Source: Roseiarcus sp963741405
GTDB taxonomy: Bacteria; Pseudomonadota; Alphaproteobacteria; Rhizobiales; Beijerinckiaceae
Length of the DNA stretch: 64,000 bases
Direction: 5' to 3'
Assembly (NCBI GenBank): GCA_963741405.1
Contig: CAVUHX010000014.1
Span: forward strand, 81,930-145,929
The translations under genes were made by a program, and so were the position numbers. Numbering within the stretch: position 1 is the stretch's first letter; each line of letters opens with the position of its first letter. Under the pieces are notes generated by a model that saw nothing but the letters and a program-made list of their open reading frames with translations, was not told where the DNA came from and searched no databases. Positions 47,841-57,388 of the stretch are shown here, piece after piece.

Positions 47841-49001
47841 TCAGGCCGCGCCGGCCTTCAGGAGCCGCCGCGCCTTCAGCGCGCTCGCGGCCATGGTGTA
47901 GCCCCCCTCGGCCCCGTCGACGAAGTGCACGTGGTCCCGTTCGGTGATCGAGGGGACGAAGCAGGTGATTTGCGCCGACTTCTGGCGAAAGACGCCCCAA
48001 TCGGCGAAGTCGCTGGAGGCGCTCAGGCGCGCCTCCAGCTGATCGGCGAAGGCGGCCGTGCAGTCGAGCGTCATGCGCAACCCGTCGTCGAACTTGCGGA
48101 AATCGGCGTTGGCGGCGACATCGGCCGCATAGAGGGTGGCGTCGAACCCGCCGGCCTTCAGGCTGAGTTTGTGAAAGGTCACGCCGAGGGCGTAACCAGC
48201 TGCGGCATTGAGGGTCGCCCTGACGCTGGAGGCGCCGGTCGATTTCAGCGCATGGGCCTCGAGCGCGATCGATTGGGCGGGAGCAGCGGCCCCGAGCCGA
48301 TCGAGGGTCACTGGCCGTCCGGTCTCCGCGCCGTCGAACGCCATCCTGACGATATCCTGAACGAGGGTCGGGTAGCGCAGATCTTCACCGCGCGGCGCGA
48401 CGATGAGCGAGAGCACCACGCCATGCTTCGCCGGGGCGACGCCCCATCGGCAGGACAGGCCCGCGAGGTCGGGACGGGCGCTGGGCGAAGCCGCTGCGAG
48501 CGCGTATTCGCCGCGCTTCGCCTGCTCCTCGAACCAGGTCACTCCGCCACCCGAAAACATGGCGTAGGCGCAGCGCTCGGACGCAGCGAATCGGGCGACC
48601 CGAATGTCCCTGCCCACTGCCCGGATTTCTCGCAACGGAACCATGGCGACGCGCAGATCGAGCTCGAATTCGGCTCGGGCAAACGAGGCGAGCGCAGCGA
48701 GCGCCTGTGCGGCCGCAGAAGCGTCGGCAGCCGGGACAGCGAAGCTCGCCCCATCGCCGCCGAAGACGAAGGGAAACGGGCGCCGGCCAAGCGCGTTGGA
48801 GACAGCCGCGATCGCGCTGGCGCCGACGAAATTGACCGTCTTGTAGCGCCCTTCGGAGATTGCGGCCGTCGAGCCGACGATGTCGGAAAAGCCGACCACC
48901 CAGTCTTGCGGCAGGGGAGCAAAGTTCTCCGCCCTCACGGCCTCGGCGAAATCGCCCAGAACAGGCAAAGACCTGTAGAAGTCGCCTCTGTCGTCGGTCA
49001 T
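47841..49001 (-). CDS. DUF3095 domain protein
   Basis: A 386-aa cytoplasmic protein starting MTDDRGDFYRSLPVLGDFAE, which fits DUF3095. A segment WVVGFSDIVGSTAAISEGRY resembles the metal-binding beginning of class III adenylyl cyclases (DIVGST), and FVFGGDGASFAVPA resembles their second core part (GGDG). Known members have no settled activity; a nucleotide-cyclase-like fold is likely from these motifs. It is encoded just before mutS on the same strand, 77 bp apart. Confidence 0.78.
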   Translation of the reverse strand: MTDDRGDFYRSLPVLGDFAEAVRAENFAPLPQDWVVGFSDIVGSTAAISEGRYKTVNFVGASAIAAVSNALGRRPFPFVFGGDGASFAVPAADASAAAQALAALASFARAEFELDLRVAMVPLREIRAVGRDIRVARFAASERCAYAMFSGGGVTWFEEQAKRGEYALAAASPSARPDLAGLSCRWGVAPAKHGVVLSLIVAPRGEDLRYPTLVQDIVRMAFDGAETGRPVTLDRLGAAAPAQSIALEAHALKSTGASSVRATLNAAAGYALGVTFHKLSLKAGGFDATLYAADVAANADFRKFDDGLRMTLDCTAAFADQLEARLSASSDFADWGVFRQKSAQITCFVPSITERDHVHFVDGAEGGYTMAASALKARRLLKAGAA

Positions 49002-49051
49002 CCGCGCCCGCCTCCGAAGGGTAGGCTAGCGCAACAATGCGAGCCGGCAAG

Positions 49052-49993
49052 TCAACGTCGAAGATTCATCTGAACGAGCGGTCCCGGTCCCGCCCCGAGT
49101 TTCACCTCGCGCCCCGTCTCGATCGCATCGCGGACGAAAACCTTGGCGGCGGCCACGGCCTCGGGCAGCGGCGCGCCAAGGACGATGTTGGCGGCAATCG
49201 CGCTCGACAGCGTACAGCCGGTCCCGTGCAGGTTCTTCGAGGCGACCCTCGGACAGGCGAAGCGACCGACGGAGTCCGCCGTTACGAGAATGTCCACTGC
49301 CTCCTCGCCGGGCAAATGCCCACCCTTCATCAGCACGGCTCGCGGTCCAAGCGCCAGCAGCGCGCGGCCCTGCCGCGTCATGTCGGCTTCGCTTCGGGCA
49401 ATCGCCCCTCCGAGCAGCGCCGCCGCCTCGGCGAGATTGGGCGTGAGGCAATCGACCCGCGGCAGGAGGCTCGCTCTTACCGCCGCGACGAAGCCCGTTC
49501 CGCTCAGCTGGTCGCCGGAGGACGCGATCATGACGGGGTCGTAAACCACAAATGCCCTCATCCGGCCGCGCTTCGCGCGCCCACCTTCTCCCGCAAGCGG
49601 GAGAAGGGATTCGCCCCCTCTCCCGCTTGCGGGAGAGGGCCGGGGTGAGGGGAAGCCAAGCGTCTCCGCCACCACGCTCGCAATCGCCGCGCTCCCCAGC
49701 ATGCCGATCTTGACTGCGGCGACGTCGAAATCGTCCATCACCGCCTCGACCTGCGCCGCGACGACGTCGGGCGGCGCGAGATGGACCGCGCGCACGCCGA
49801 GCGTGTTCTGCGCGGTCAGCGCGGTAATCGCGGCCGCGCCGTAGACGCCGAGCGCGGCAAAGGTTCTGAGGTCCGCCTGAATGCCAGCCCCGCCGCCCGA
49901 GTCGGAGCCAGCGACGATCAGCGCGATCGGCGTCCGCGCGATCGCTTGGGCGCTGACTTGGGCGCTGACTTGAGCCGCGTCGCCGCGATCCAT
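49052..49993 (-). CDS. thiD: Hydroxymethylpyrimidine (phosphate) kinase ThiD with in-frame palindromic repeat
   Basis: A 313-aa protein from ATG 49993 (MDRGDAAQVSAQVSAQAIAR). The ribokinase-like fold shows ALIVAGSDSGGGAGIQADLR, the central VYDPVMIASSGDQLS and the C-terminal anion hole NLHGTGCTLSSAIAANIVLG. It phosphorylates HMP-P to HMP-PP for thiamine synthesis. A 34-codon piece about residues 112-146 (PSPRPSPASGRGGES...) is a translated dispersed palindrome, absent from normal ThiD of about 270 aa, inserted before the VVYDPVM strand. The enzyme motifs on both sides stay in frame, so it may still work. Confidence 0.88.
   Translation of the reverse strand: MDRGDAAQVSAQVSAQAIARTPIALIVAGSDSGGGAGIQADLRTFAALGVYGAAAITALTAQNTLGVRAVHLAPPDVVAAQVEAVMDDFDVAAVKIGMLGSAAIASVVAETLGFPSPRPSPASGRGGESLLPLAGEGGRAKRGRMRAFVVYDPVMIASSGDQLSGTGFVAAVRASLLPRVDCLTPNLAEAAALLGGAIARSEADMTRQGRALLALGPRAVLMKGGHLPGEEAVDILVTADSVGRFACPRVASKNLHGTGCTLSSAIAANIVLGAPLPEAVAAAKVFVRDAIETGREVKLGAGPGPLVQMNLRR
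49555..49657. repeat. Dispersed palindromic repeat inside thiD
   Basis: Contains the inverted pair TCTCCCGCAAGCGGGAGA and CTCTCCCGCTTGCGGGAGAG, with outer arms CCCTCATCCGGCC and GGCCGGGGTGAGGG. This is a REP/RPE-like sequence common in intergenic DNA of many proteobacteria, here within a coding sequence and open in the thiD frame. Confidence 0.9.
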
Positions 49994-50009
49994 TGTTTCG
50001 CGCGCGCCT

Positions 50010-50543
50010 CTAGGTCGGCGTATCGGCGCCGGCGGCCAGACACAGCTTCGCCCGCGCGAGGTCGAGCCCGCCAATGGCGGAGAGCGGCAGCGGGCTGACG
50101 CGGCGCTTCCACTCGGCAAGCCGTTCGAGACCCTGCGCCCGGACTGTCAGGTCCTTGGAGACAGTCAGGAAGATCGGCCCGAACGCGACATAGTCGGGAT
50201 CGGCCGCGAGCCCGCGCGCGAGCTCGGCCTCGTCGTAGGTCGAGACGCCGAGCTTGAGCCCCGCCTTGCTGATGGCGGACAGATCGCCGGCGTCGAGATA
50301 CTCCTGCCCGAGGTGCACCCAATCCGCTCCCTCGGCGATGGCGATCCGCCAGTAGTCGTTGACGACAAGCGTTGCGCCGGCGTTGCGGCGGAGGGCGAGC
50401 GCCTCCCGCGTCTCATGCGCGATCGATCCCTCGTCCTTGTCCTTGACGCGAAGCTGGATGAGCCGCGCGCCGGCGCGGACCAGCCGGCCGCCCCAGTCCG
50501 CGCTTTCGACGATCGGGTAAAAGGGATCGGGGGATGGGGTCAC
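50010..50543 (-). CDS. thiE: Thiamine phosphate synthase (ThiE), C-terminus damaged
   Basis: A 177-aa protein from GTG 50543 after AAGGAAACTGTC. It has the TIM-barrel motifs LIQLRVKDKDE, the diphosphate-binding region TLVVNDYWRIAIAEGADWVH and LGVSTYDEAELARGL, and VAFGPIF. It couples HMP-PP with thiazole phosphate. After LAAGAD the frame ends at once (TPT stop), while a tail resembling the family end, EARAKQWIAATR, sits in another frame right after. About 20 residues with the phosphate-binding GA(D)SVAVV strand are missing, so activity is doubtful. Next on the strand is thiD, 17 bp on. Confidence 0.75.
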   Translation of the reverse strand: MTPSPDPFYPIVESADWGGRLVRAGARLIQLRVKDKDEGSIAHETREALALRRNAGATLVVNDYWRIAIAEGADWVHLGQEYLDAGDLSAISKAGLKLGVSTYDEAELARGLAADPDYVAFGPIFLTVSKDLTVRAQGLERLAEWKRRVSPLPLSAIGGLDLARAKLCLAAGADTPT

Positions 50544-50641
50544 GACAGTTTCCTTCGTCTCCCTACTGTGCCGTTTGAAATTTGTCGTAGCGGTATTTAA
50601 GGAACGGCCGATGCCTTTGATCCACTCCGATCTTGAGTGCG

Positions 50642-51142
50642 TCACTGAGATGTATTTTCGTCCGGTCGGATGGAGACAGTTTGTCCGACACGTAGACAAA
50701 CCTTAAGTAAACTTGGATCCTTGATGCCGGTCACGGCGCATCGGTTCCGCCAGTACGATTTGACTGGTCCGGAAAATATTGCCTGGTTCCTGCGCAGCCA
50801 AACTTGCCGTTGGTATTCGGTTTCAAGTTCACCGATTGAATGCCTAAAATCGGGATGGCGTGTATTGTCGACCGTATCAAATCCGAGTTGCCAAAGTAGC
50901 GGCTCAGCATCGTGTCTGCTGTTAAAATCGCGATTTGAAAGTGGCCCTAACGAATTAGGCACATACTGGTGAGCGACGCCGACGATTGCTTTAGCGTCGT
51001 ACTGCCGGCCTTCGTATATCAAAGAAATGTCCCGCGAACGTCCATAATGATATTGCCTCAGAAATCGTTCACGCCCGAGCGCGTCACAATCATGAATAGC
51101 ACGTTCGATATACATGCGTTTGTTGATATCTCCAAGTGGCAT
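50642..51142 (-). CDS. Truncated HNH-type nuclease (ScoMcrA-like N-terminal domain)
   Basis: A 166-aa protein from ATG 51142. The N-terminal segment RSRDISLIYEGRQYDAKAIV followed by GVAHQYVPN is the domain found before HNH nucleases of the ScoMcrA type. Near the end AIFSGPVKSYWRNRCAVTGI marks the start of the HNH zinc finger (first Cys), but the ASHI(K/R)PW and HNH residues that should follow are missing. Base composition is lower in GC than the flanking thi genes. It is probably the remnant of a modification-dependent restriction or other defence nuclease dropped into the thiamine locus. Confidence 0.6.
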   Translation of the reverse strand: MPLGDINKRMYIERAIHDCDALGRERFLRQYHYGRSRDISLIYEGRQYDAKAIVGVAHQYVPNSLGPLSNRDFNSRHDAEPLLWQLGFDTVDNTRHPDFRHSIGELETEYQRQVWLRRNQAIFSGPVKSYWRNRCAVTGIKDPSLLKVCLRVGQTVSIRPDENTSQ

Positions 51143-51176
51143 CACTGTTATCCTAATGTATCAAACTTTGACTTCC

Positions 51177-51388
51177 TCATTCGCCCTGCCGCGTCGCCAC
51201 AATCTCGATCCGGTCTCCCTGACCGGCGTTGTTCCGCGCGCCCGGGCAGGCGTGAATTCGCCATTGAGCGCGGTCGCGACACTCGCCTCGCCGTAGTCCA
51301 GCGCTTCGAGACCCTGCGTCAGCGTCGCAGCGTCAATTTCTCGCGGTTCGCCATGGACGAGCAGCGCCTTCGACGGGCCAGAGGGCAT
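51177..51388 (-). pseudogene. thiS: Sulfur carrier ThiS, frameshifted and without GG terminus
   Basis: Starts one base after the PIN-toxin stop. SGPSKALLVHGEPREIDAAT, then LDYGEASVATALNGEFTPAR fit the ubiquitin-like ThiS fold. The frame slips near 51215; the proper continuation QGDRIEIVATRQGE ends at TGA 51177. The required C-terminal Gly-Gly, which is thiocarboxylated, reads Gly-Glu. Both faults remove function. thiG, usually next, is absent. Confidence 0.75.
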
Positions 51389-51793
51389 TCAGTGCGCCCA
51401 CGGATTCACCAATTCGATTCCCAGCCGTTCGAAATCCTTTGTGTTGCGCGTCGCGAGCCGCGAGGAAGCTGCGATCGCGCTCGCGGCGACCAAGGCATCC
51501 ATCGCTTGCAAGGAAAACCCGGATCGCACGTCCCCGGCGCGAAGTCGCCCGGAGATGTCTGCAATCTCGGCGTCGATAGCGATCGTCCGATCGCGGAATT
51601 GCCGGCGAAAAGTCTCGATCCCGGCGCTCAACTGCGCCTTCTTCCGGCCGGCCGGCAGCAGTTCGACGCCATAGGTCAGTTCGTGGAACATTACGGCGGA
51701 AACGACCGGGTCGGTCTGGCGTTCGATGAAAGCGATCACCCTAGCGTCCCCATCGGGGCGCAGTAGTTCCGAGAGCACGTTGGTGTCGAGCAT
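51389..51793 (-). CDS. PIN-domain toxin (VapC/FitB-like)
   Basis: A 134-aa protein from ATG 51793 (MLDTNVLSELLRPDGDARVI). PIN active-site acidic residues are visible: Asp in LDTNVLSE, Glu in FHELTYGVELL, Asp in FSLQAMDALVAA and Asp in RNTKDFERLG. It should be an Mg-dependent RNase of a toxin-antitoxin pair. The Phd-type antitoxin gene lies 14 bp upstream. The pair sits between thiC and the thiS remnant, where thiO is expected. Confidence 0.88.
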   Translation of the reverse strand: MLDTNVLSELLRPDGDARVIAFIERQTDPVVSAVMFHELTYGVELLPAGRKKAQLSAGIETFRRQFRDRTIAIDAEIADISGRLRAGDVRSGFSLQAMDALVAASAIAASSRLATRNTKDFERLGIELVNPWAH

Positions 51794-51807
51794 AGTCCGC
51801 CGTTCGC

Positions 51808-52077
51808 TCAAGAGCCGAAATCCTCTTCGGTCCAGTCGGCGAACGGAACCGGGCGTTCGTCGCCGCGGGAGGGCGATTCGATCTGGCCAAGACCCCTCAG
51901 GTTCTCGACCAGCCATTTGCCCATGTGCGGCTCCGCCTGGCGCCGGGTCAAACGCTCGTACGCGTCCATGGAGACGACAACGCAGGGATCGCGCGCGCCG
52001 ATGACCTGCGCCTCCCCTGCCCGCGCGCGCTCCAGAACCTCGGATAGTTTGGCCTTTGCCTCTTGGACGGTCCACAT
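51808..52077 (-). CDS. Phd/YefM-type antitoxin
   Basis: An 89-aa protein MWTVQEAKAKLSEVLERARA with the Phd/YefM DNA-binding fold in the first 55 residues and a C-terminal toxin-binding tail ending WTEEDFGS. It should neutralise the PIN toxin encoded next and repress the pair. No signs of damage. Confidence 0.88.
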   Translation of the reverse strand: MWTVQEAKAKLSEVLERARAGEAQVIGARDPCVVVSMDAYERLTRRQAEPHMGKWLVENLRGLGQIESPSRGDERPVPFADWTEEDFGS

Positions 52078-52179
52078 GCGACGCCGCCTTTTGATTGAAC
52101 TCGCCTTAGTCTACACTAGACTAGATTACCACGAAAGATGCATCGGCGGATTCGCGCGACCACGGTGGCGCGGATGGGC

Positions 52180-54000
<1,821 letters not shown>

Positions 54001-54065
54001 GGCCGTCTCCTCGCGCGGCGAATCATGACGGCGGGATGAGGCGACCGATCATTTTGAGGTCGGCT

Positions 54066-54150
54066 ACGTCCCTTCGCCGGCATGACCCGGATCAGGTTCA
54101 AAGGGTTCGGCTCGTCGCCGTCTCAGCCCCGGTCGGGACGCCCCTCGAGC
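54066..54150 (-). promoter_or_regulatory. TPP riboswitch (THI-box) upstream of thiC
   Basis: On the minus strand the conserved pieces are GGGGCTGAGAC, CCGAACCCTTTGAACCTGAT and CCGGGTCATGCCGGCGAAGG, in the right order, 66 bases before the thiC start. Thiamine pyrophosphate binding should lower thiC expression. Confidence 0.95.
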
Positions 54151-54227
54151 AAGAATGGAATCTGGGCGTCGCCGGGCGATCTGTCAACTCTGGCGACGGC
54201 GCGACGCGATTCCGCCAGCACGACGCT

Positions 54228-54730
54228 TCAAAAGTCGGGCCATTTCGCGGCCTCGAGTTCGCTCCTGATCATCTGCTGTTCGAGCAAGTCCTTTTCAACG
54301 TGCCGCGTCCAGAGGACTCCGGCCGCCGACTTGATCCCGTCCACCACCGGCGCGATCGTCCCCTTGATGATGTCCTCCACCACGCCTTTCGTCCCGCTCG
54401 CGGAGGACGCCGCCTTGACGGCTTTCTCGCAAAATTCCTGAAGGCCCGCTCCGGCCTTTTCGAGATTGGCCTGGGTCGCTGGGAGGTCTTCCGGCTTGCC
54501 CCCCATAACCAGCGCCGTCGTAAAGCCCGCGATAACGCCGTCGGCATACTTCTTGGCTGCTTTGTAATCGTTGCGGCCGGCCGCGATCGCCGCTTTGTCG
54601 CCGCTGGACTTGAGCTCGTCGACGCAGCTCTGGGCCTGCGAGCGCTGCTGCGTCAGGAGGTCAACCGTCTCTGGCCAACTCGCCGTTTCCGCCTGCGCCG
54701 CGACCGGCGCGGCACCGAGCAGGCCAAGGC
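54228..54730 (-). pseudogene. Exported protein of unknown function, start removed by an IS
   Basis: The minus strand is open from the IS junction at about 54730, starting inside a signal peptide (LGLLGAAPVAAQA), then ETVDLLTQQRSQAQSCVDEL, GFTTALVMGGKPEDLPATQA and the end EQQMIRSELEAAKWPDF. The mature part of about 155 aa has two cysteines and looks helical. No family recognised. The initiation codon and first residues are gone. Confidence 0.6.
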
Positions 54731-55933
54731 CTCTCGGCTTTCGCGATGTTTTTCATGCAGGGCGCGTCGTTTCTCCGTTTTCAGCGCGCGCTGGAGAAGG
54801 GCCATGGCCGCTCCAACTGCCAGACGCTGTTCGGGATCGGTCGAATCCCTTCGGACAATTATATCCGCGATCGACTGGACGAGGCCGACCCCGCGCTTTT
54901 GCAGCCTTGTTTCGAGCGCATGGAAACGCTGCTGACCGAGCCCCCGATCCGACAGGCCTTCAGTCGGCTGGACGGCAGAACCTTGGTTGCATGGGATGGA
55001 ACCGAGTATTTCTGCTCGCAAAAGCTCGGCTGTCCGAACTGTCTCACCCGCAAGCGGTCCAACGGCAGGACCGAGAACTATCATAGCCTGTTGTCCGCGA
55101 CGGTCGTGGCGCCCGGCCATTCCAAGGTCGTGCCCTTGATGCCGGAATTCATCGCGACCCGAGACGGCGCCGAGAAACAGGACTGCGAGCGTAATGCCGT
55201 CAAGCGCTGGTTCGGCAAGCATGGCGCGCGGCTCGCCCCGCTGCGGCCGATTTATCTGGGCGACGATTTGTTCGCCTGCCATCCCGTCGCCAAGATGGTC
55301 ACGGACGCCGGCGATGATTTCATCTTCACAGCCAAGGAAACCTCGCACAAGGCGCTCTACGACTTCATCGCCGGGGCCGAGCTTTCGAGCCACGAGGAGA
55401 AATCGCGCCGCCGCACCCCGAAAGAGACGTTCCGTTATCGCTGGATCGAGGCGGTTCCGATCCGCGAGGCCAAGGACGCCATCCTCGTCAACTGGATCGG
55501 CTTCGAGATCGTCGACGCCAAGGGAAAGGTCAAATATTCCATGGCCTGGGTGACCAGCCTTCCCGTTTCTCAGGCCAACGTCGCAGAAATCGTCGCCTGT
55601 GGCCGCGCGAGATGGAAAATCAAGAACGAGAGCTTCAACGTCATGAAAAACCATGGCTACGAGCTCGAACACAACTTCGGGCACGGCCGGGACTTTCTCG
55701 CCATGACGCTAGCGGCCCTCAATCTGCTCGCCTTCGCTTGGCACACCGTGCTCGAACTGATCGAGCCACCCTGGCAAGCCGCGCGCCAAGCCGCCGACAA
55801 GCGAACCAGCTTCTTCGCCCATATCCTCATGCTGACCGCCTACGTCGTCTTTCCCTCTTGGCGCGCCATCCTCGATTCCCTGACCAACTTCACCATCCCG
55901 CCAGAACTCACACATATCCGAGGTGGCTCATGA
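54731..55933 (+). pseudogene. ISNCY-like transposase, 5'-truncated
   Basis: Open from LSAFAMFFMQGASFLRFQRA to the natural stop at 55931-55933. Catalytic region segments are TLVAWDGTEYFCSQKLGCPN, PIYLGDDLFACHPVAKMVTD and CGRARWKIKNESFNVMKNHG. It is clearly homologous to, but diverged from, the split copy at 38194-40647 (many substitutions), so the two arrived independently. An in-frame ATG at 54746 exists but would omit the N-terminal domain. Confidence 0.85.
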
Positions 55934-55966
55934 ATGGACCCCAATTCGATAGTTTTAGAATTGCTG
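54731..55966 (+). mobile_element. ISNCY-like element, left end missing
   Basis: The right terminal repeat TTTTAGAATTGCTG is at 55953-55966, the same as in the element at 38161-40726. The left terminal repeat and first about 35 codons of the transposase are absent. It truncates the exported-protein gene on the left and a vapC gene on the right. Confidence 0.82.
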
Positions 55967-56126
55967 CTTCGTCGAGGCCGGCCTCGACCAGCTTGCCGAA
56001 CGCCTCGGAAAAATTGACAGCCCCGATTTGAGCTTCCGGCAACGCCTCGGCGACCCGCTCCGCGCCCTTTTCGTCTTGAAGCAGACAGAGAAGCGCTGAC
56101 GCGTCGAGAATATATTTCTCACTCAC
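55967..56126 (-). pseudogene. PIN-domain toxin, C-terminal half removed by an IS
   Basis: Reads MSEKYILDASALLCLLQDEK, then VNFSEAFGKLVEAGLDEA and then enters the IS end (CAGCAATTCTAAAA). The first catalytic Asp and the Glu of the PIN fold remain, the other acidic residues are lost, so the toxin should be inactive. The start overlaps the end of the antitoxin gene by 8 bp. Confidence 0.82.
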
Positions 56127-56379
56127 GCGCGGCTTCCTGCTTGCGTTCGCGCATCAGTTCCTCGGCGAGACTTCGATCCCCCTTGATCTGCTCGCGAACG
56201 ATCGCCTGCGCCTGCCGAACGGCGGCGGCGAGCGGCCGGACCCGCAACTCTCCTTCCGGCAGCAACTCGACCACGACCGTGTCGCCGCGAGCGATCCCCA
56301 TTGCTCGCCGCATATGGGCCGGAATGACCAGCTTGCCTCCGTCGATGATCTTGACGGACTGACCCAAGGCCACCTCCAT
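56119..56379 (-). CDS. AbrB/SpoVT-type antitoxin
   Basis: An 86-aa protein with the swapped-hairpin AbrB fold at 1-48 (VKIIDGGKLVIPAHMRRAMG, GDTVVVELLPEGELRVRP) and a helical toxin-binding tail. It should bind its own promoter. The partner PIN toxin is truncated, leaving an orphan antitoxin that is itself undamaged. Confidence 0.85.
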   Translation of the reverse strand: MEVALGQSVKIIDGGKLVIPAHMRRAMGIARGDTVVVELLPEGELRVRPLAAAVRQAQAIVREQIKGDRSLAEELMRERKQEAARE

Positions 56380-56570
56380 GACAGAATAACCCGATGATCC
56401 CCAATTCGACTTCAGGTATCAATTGGCGAGTTGTGACCCGGAAGCCGCCATATCCGGCACGGCGCCCTGACCGGTGGCGCACAGCGGCGCCCCGCTTGCC
56501 ACAACTCGCGAGAACGCATAATTCCCAAGTGCCGGCGCCAATATCGGAGCCGCCGGCCAAGGAGGAATCG

Positions 56571-56891
56571 ATGTCCGAGGAATGGGCGGTCGACGTTCTG
56601 AAATACGTTCCCAACGCCAACCGGGAGGCGATCGCCGGGATCGTCAAGCATTGCGGCATCGCGCTGCACAGCAGGGACGCTTCGCTGGTCTCGTTCACCG
56701 ATCCGGAAGAAGTCAAGCGCGTGCGCGACAGTTTCCTGAAGAAGAAGCTCGGCCTGACGGCCCCCGACGCCGACCTGGACAAGGCGATCCACGCGGTCGG
56801 CGACAGAATGCACGCCGACCGGACGAAGAACAGAGTCACCGTTTACTATCTTCTGGCGGAGCATTTCGGGAAGCTGTCGGCGTTCGTCTGA
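56571..56891 (+). CDS. DUF2853 domain protein
   Basis: A 106-aa cytoplasmic protein from ATG 56571, preceded by AAGGAGGAATCG. It shows the DUF2853 plan: YVPNANREAIAGIVKHCGIA, VKRVRDSFLKKKLGLTAPDA and ADRTKNRVTVYYLLAEHFGK. The function of the family is unknown; it is a small helical protein common in alphaproteobacteria. Confidence 0.85.
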   Translation: MSEEWAVDVLKYVPNANREAIAGIVKHCGIALHSRDASLVSFTDPEEVKRVRDSFLKKKLGLTAPDADLDKAIHAVGDRMHADRTKNRVTVYYLLAEHFGKLSAFV

Positions 56892-57388
56892 ACGGACGCG
56901 CGAAGGCGGGGTTGCGGTCATAGCCTGACCAAACGTGCGCTGGGGGATGACGGCCGTGACGACGCGCGATAGGATGACCGCAAGGGCATTGGAAGAACGG
57001 TGAGGCGACCGCAACTATCCTTTTTCCGGGCCGCTCGATGCCCCTGGCGCCTCTGACCTTGCGCATTGCCGAATTGGAGGGCCTGTCACCGTGACCCGAG
57101 GGCGAGGCCCCTTCCTCCCGGCCCAACGTTCGGGGCGCCAACTCACAGTCAGATGTCGTGCACCTCGATGCATGTTCACAGTGCGTTCGCAGCGCGCTAT
57201 GGTGGTTTCCTGTCGGATGAGTCAAGAACAGCGCCTCGCCTGTCAGGTTCGGTGCGTCGCCCTTTTGGCGCTTGCCGGCTCGCGCGGCGCCGTTTGGAGG
57301 CGTGAGGTCGCCCCAGATGATTTGCGGACGACCTGGCGGGTCGCGTCGTCAAAACCGGGGCGCAGTGTAAAGTTTTAGCGGAGTGGAC
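56892..57388. other. Intergenic region, no gene recognised
   Basis: About 500 bp before the M1 peptidase gene. Short frames exist but none has support. The promoter of the peptidase is expected in the last 100 bp; no clear consensus seen. Confidence 0.35.

Noticed and set aside
45118..47901. 927-codon open frame on the plus strand opposite mutS
   Set aside because: It is fully antisense to a clear MutS with all motifs, is made of Arg/Glu/Ala-rich composition typical of GC-rich antisense frames, and shows no domain.
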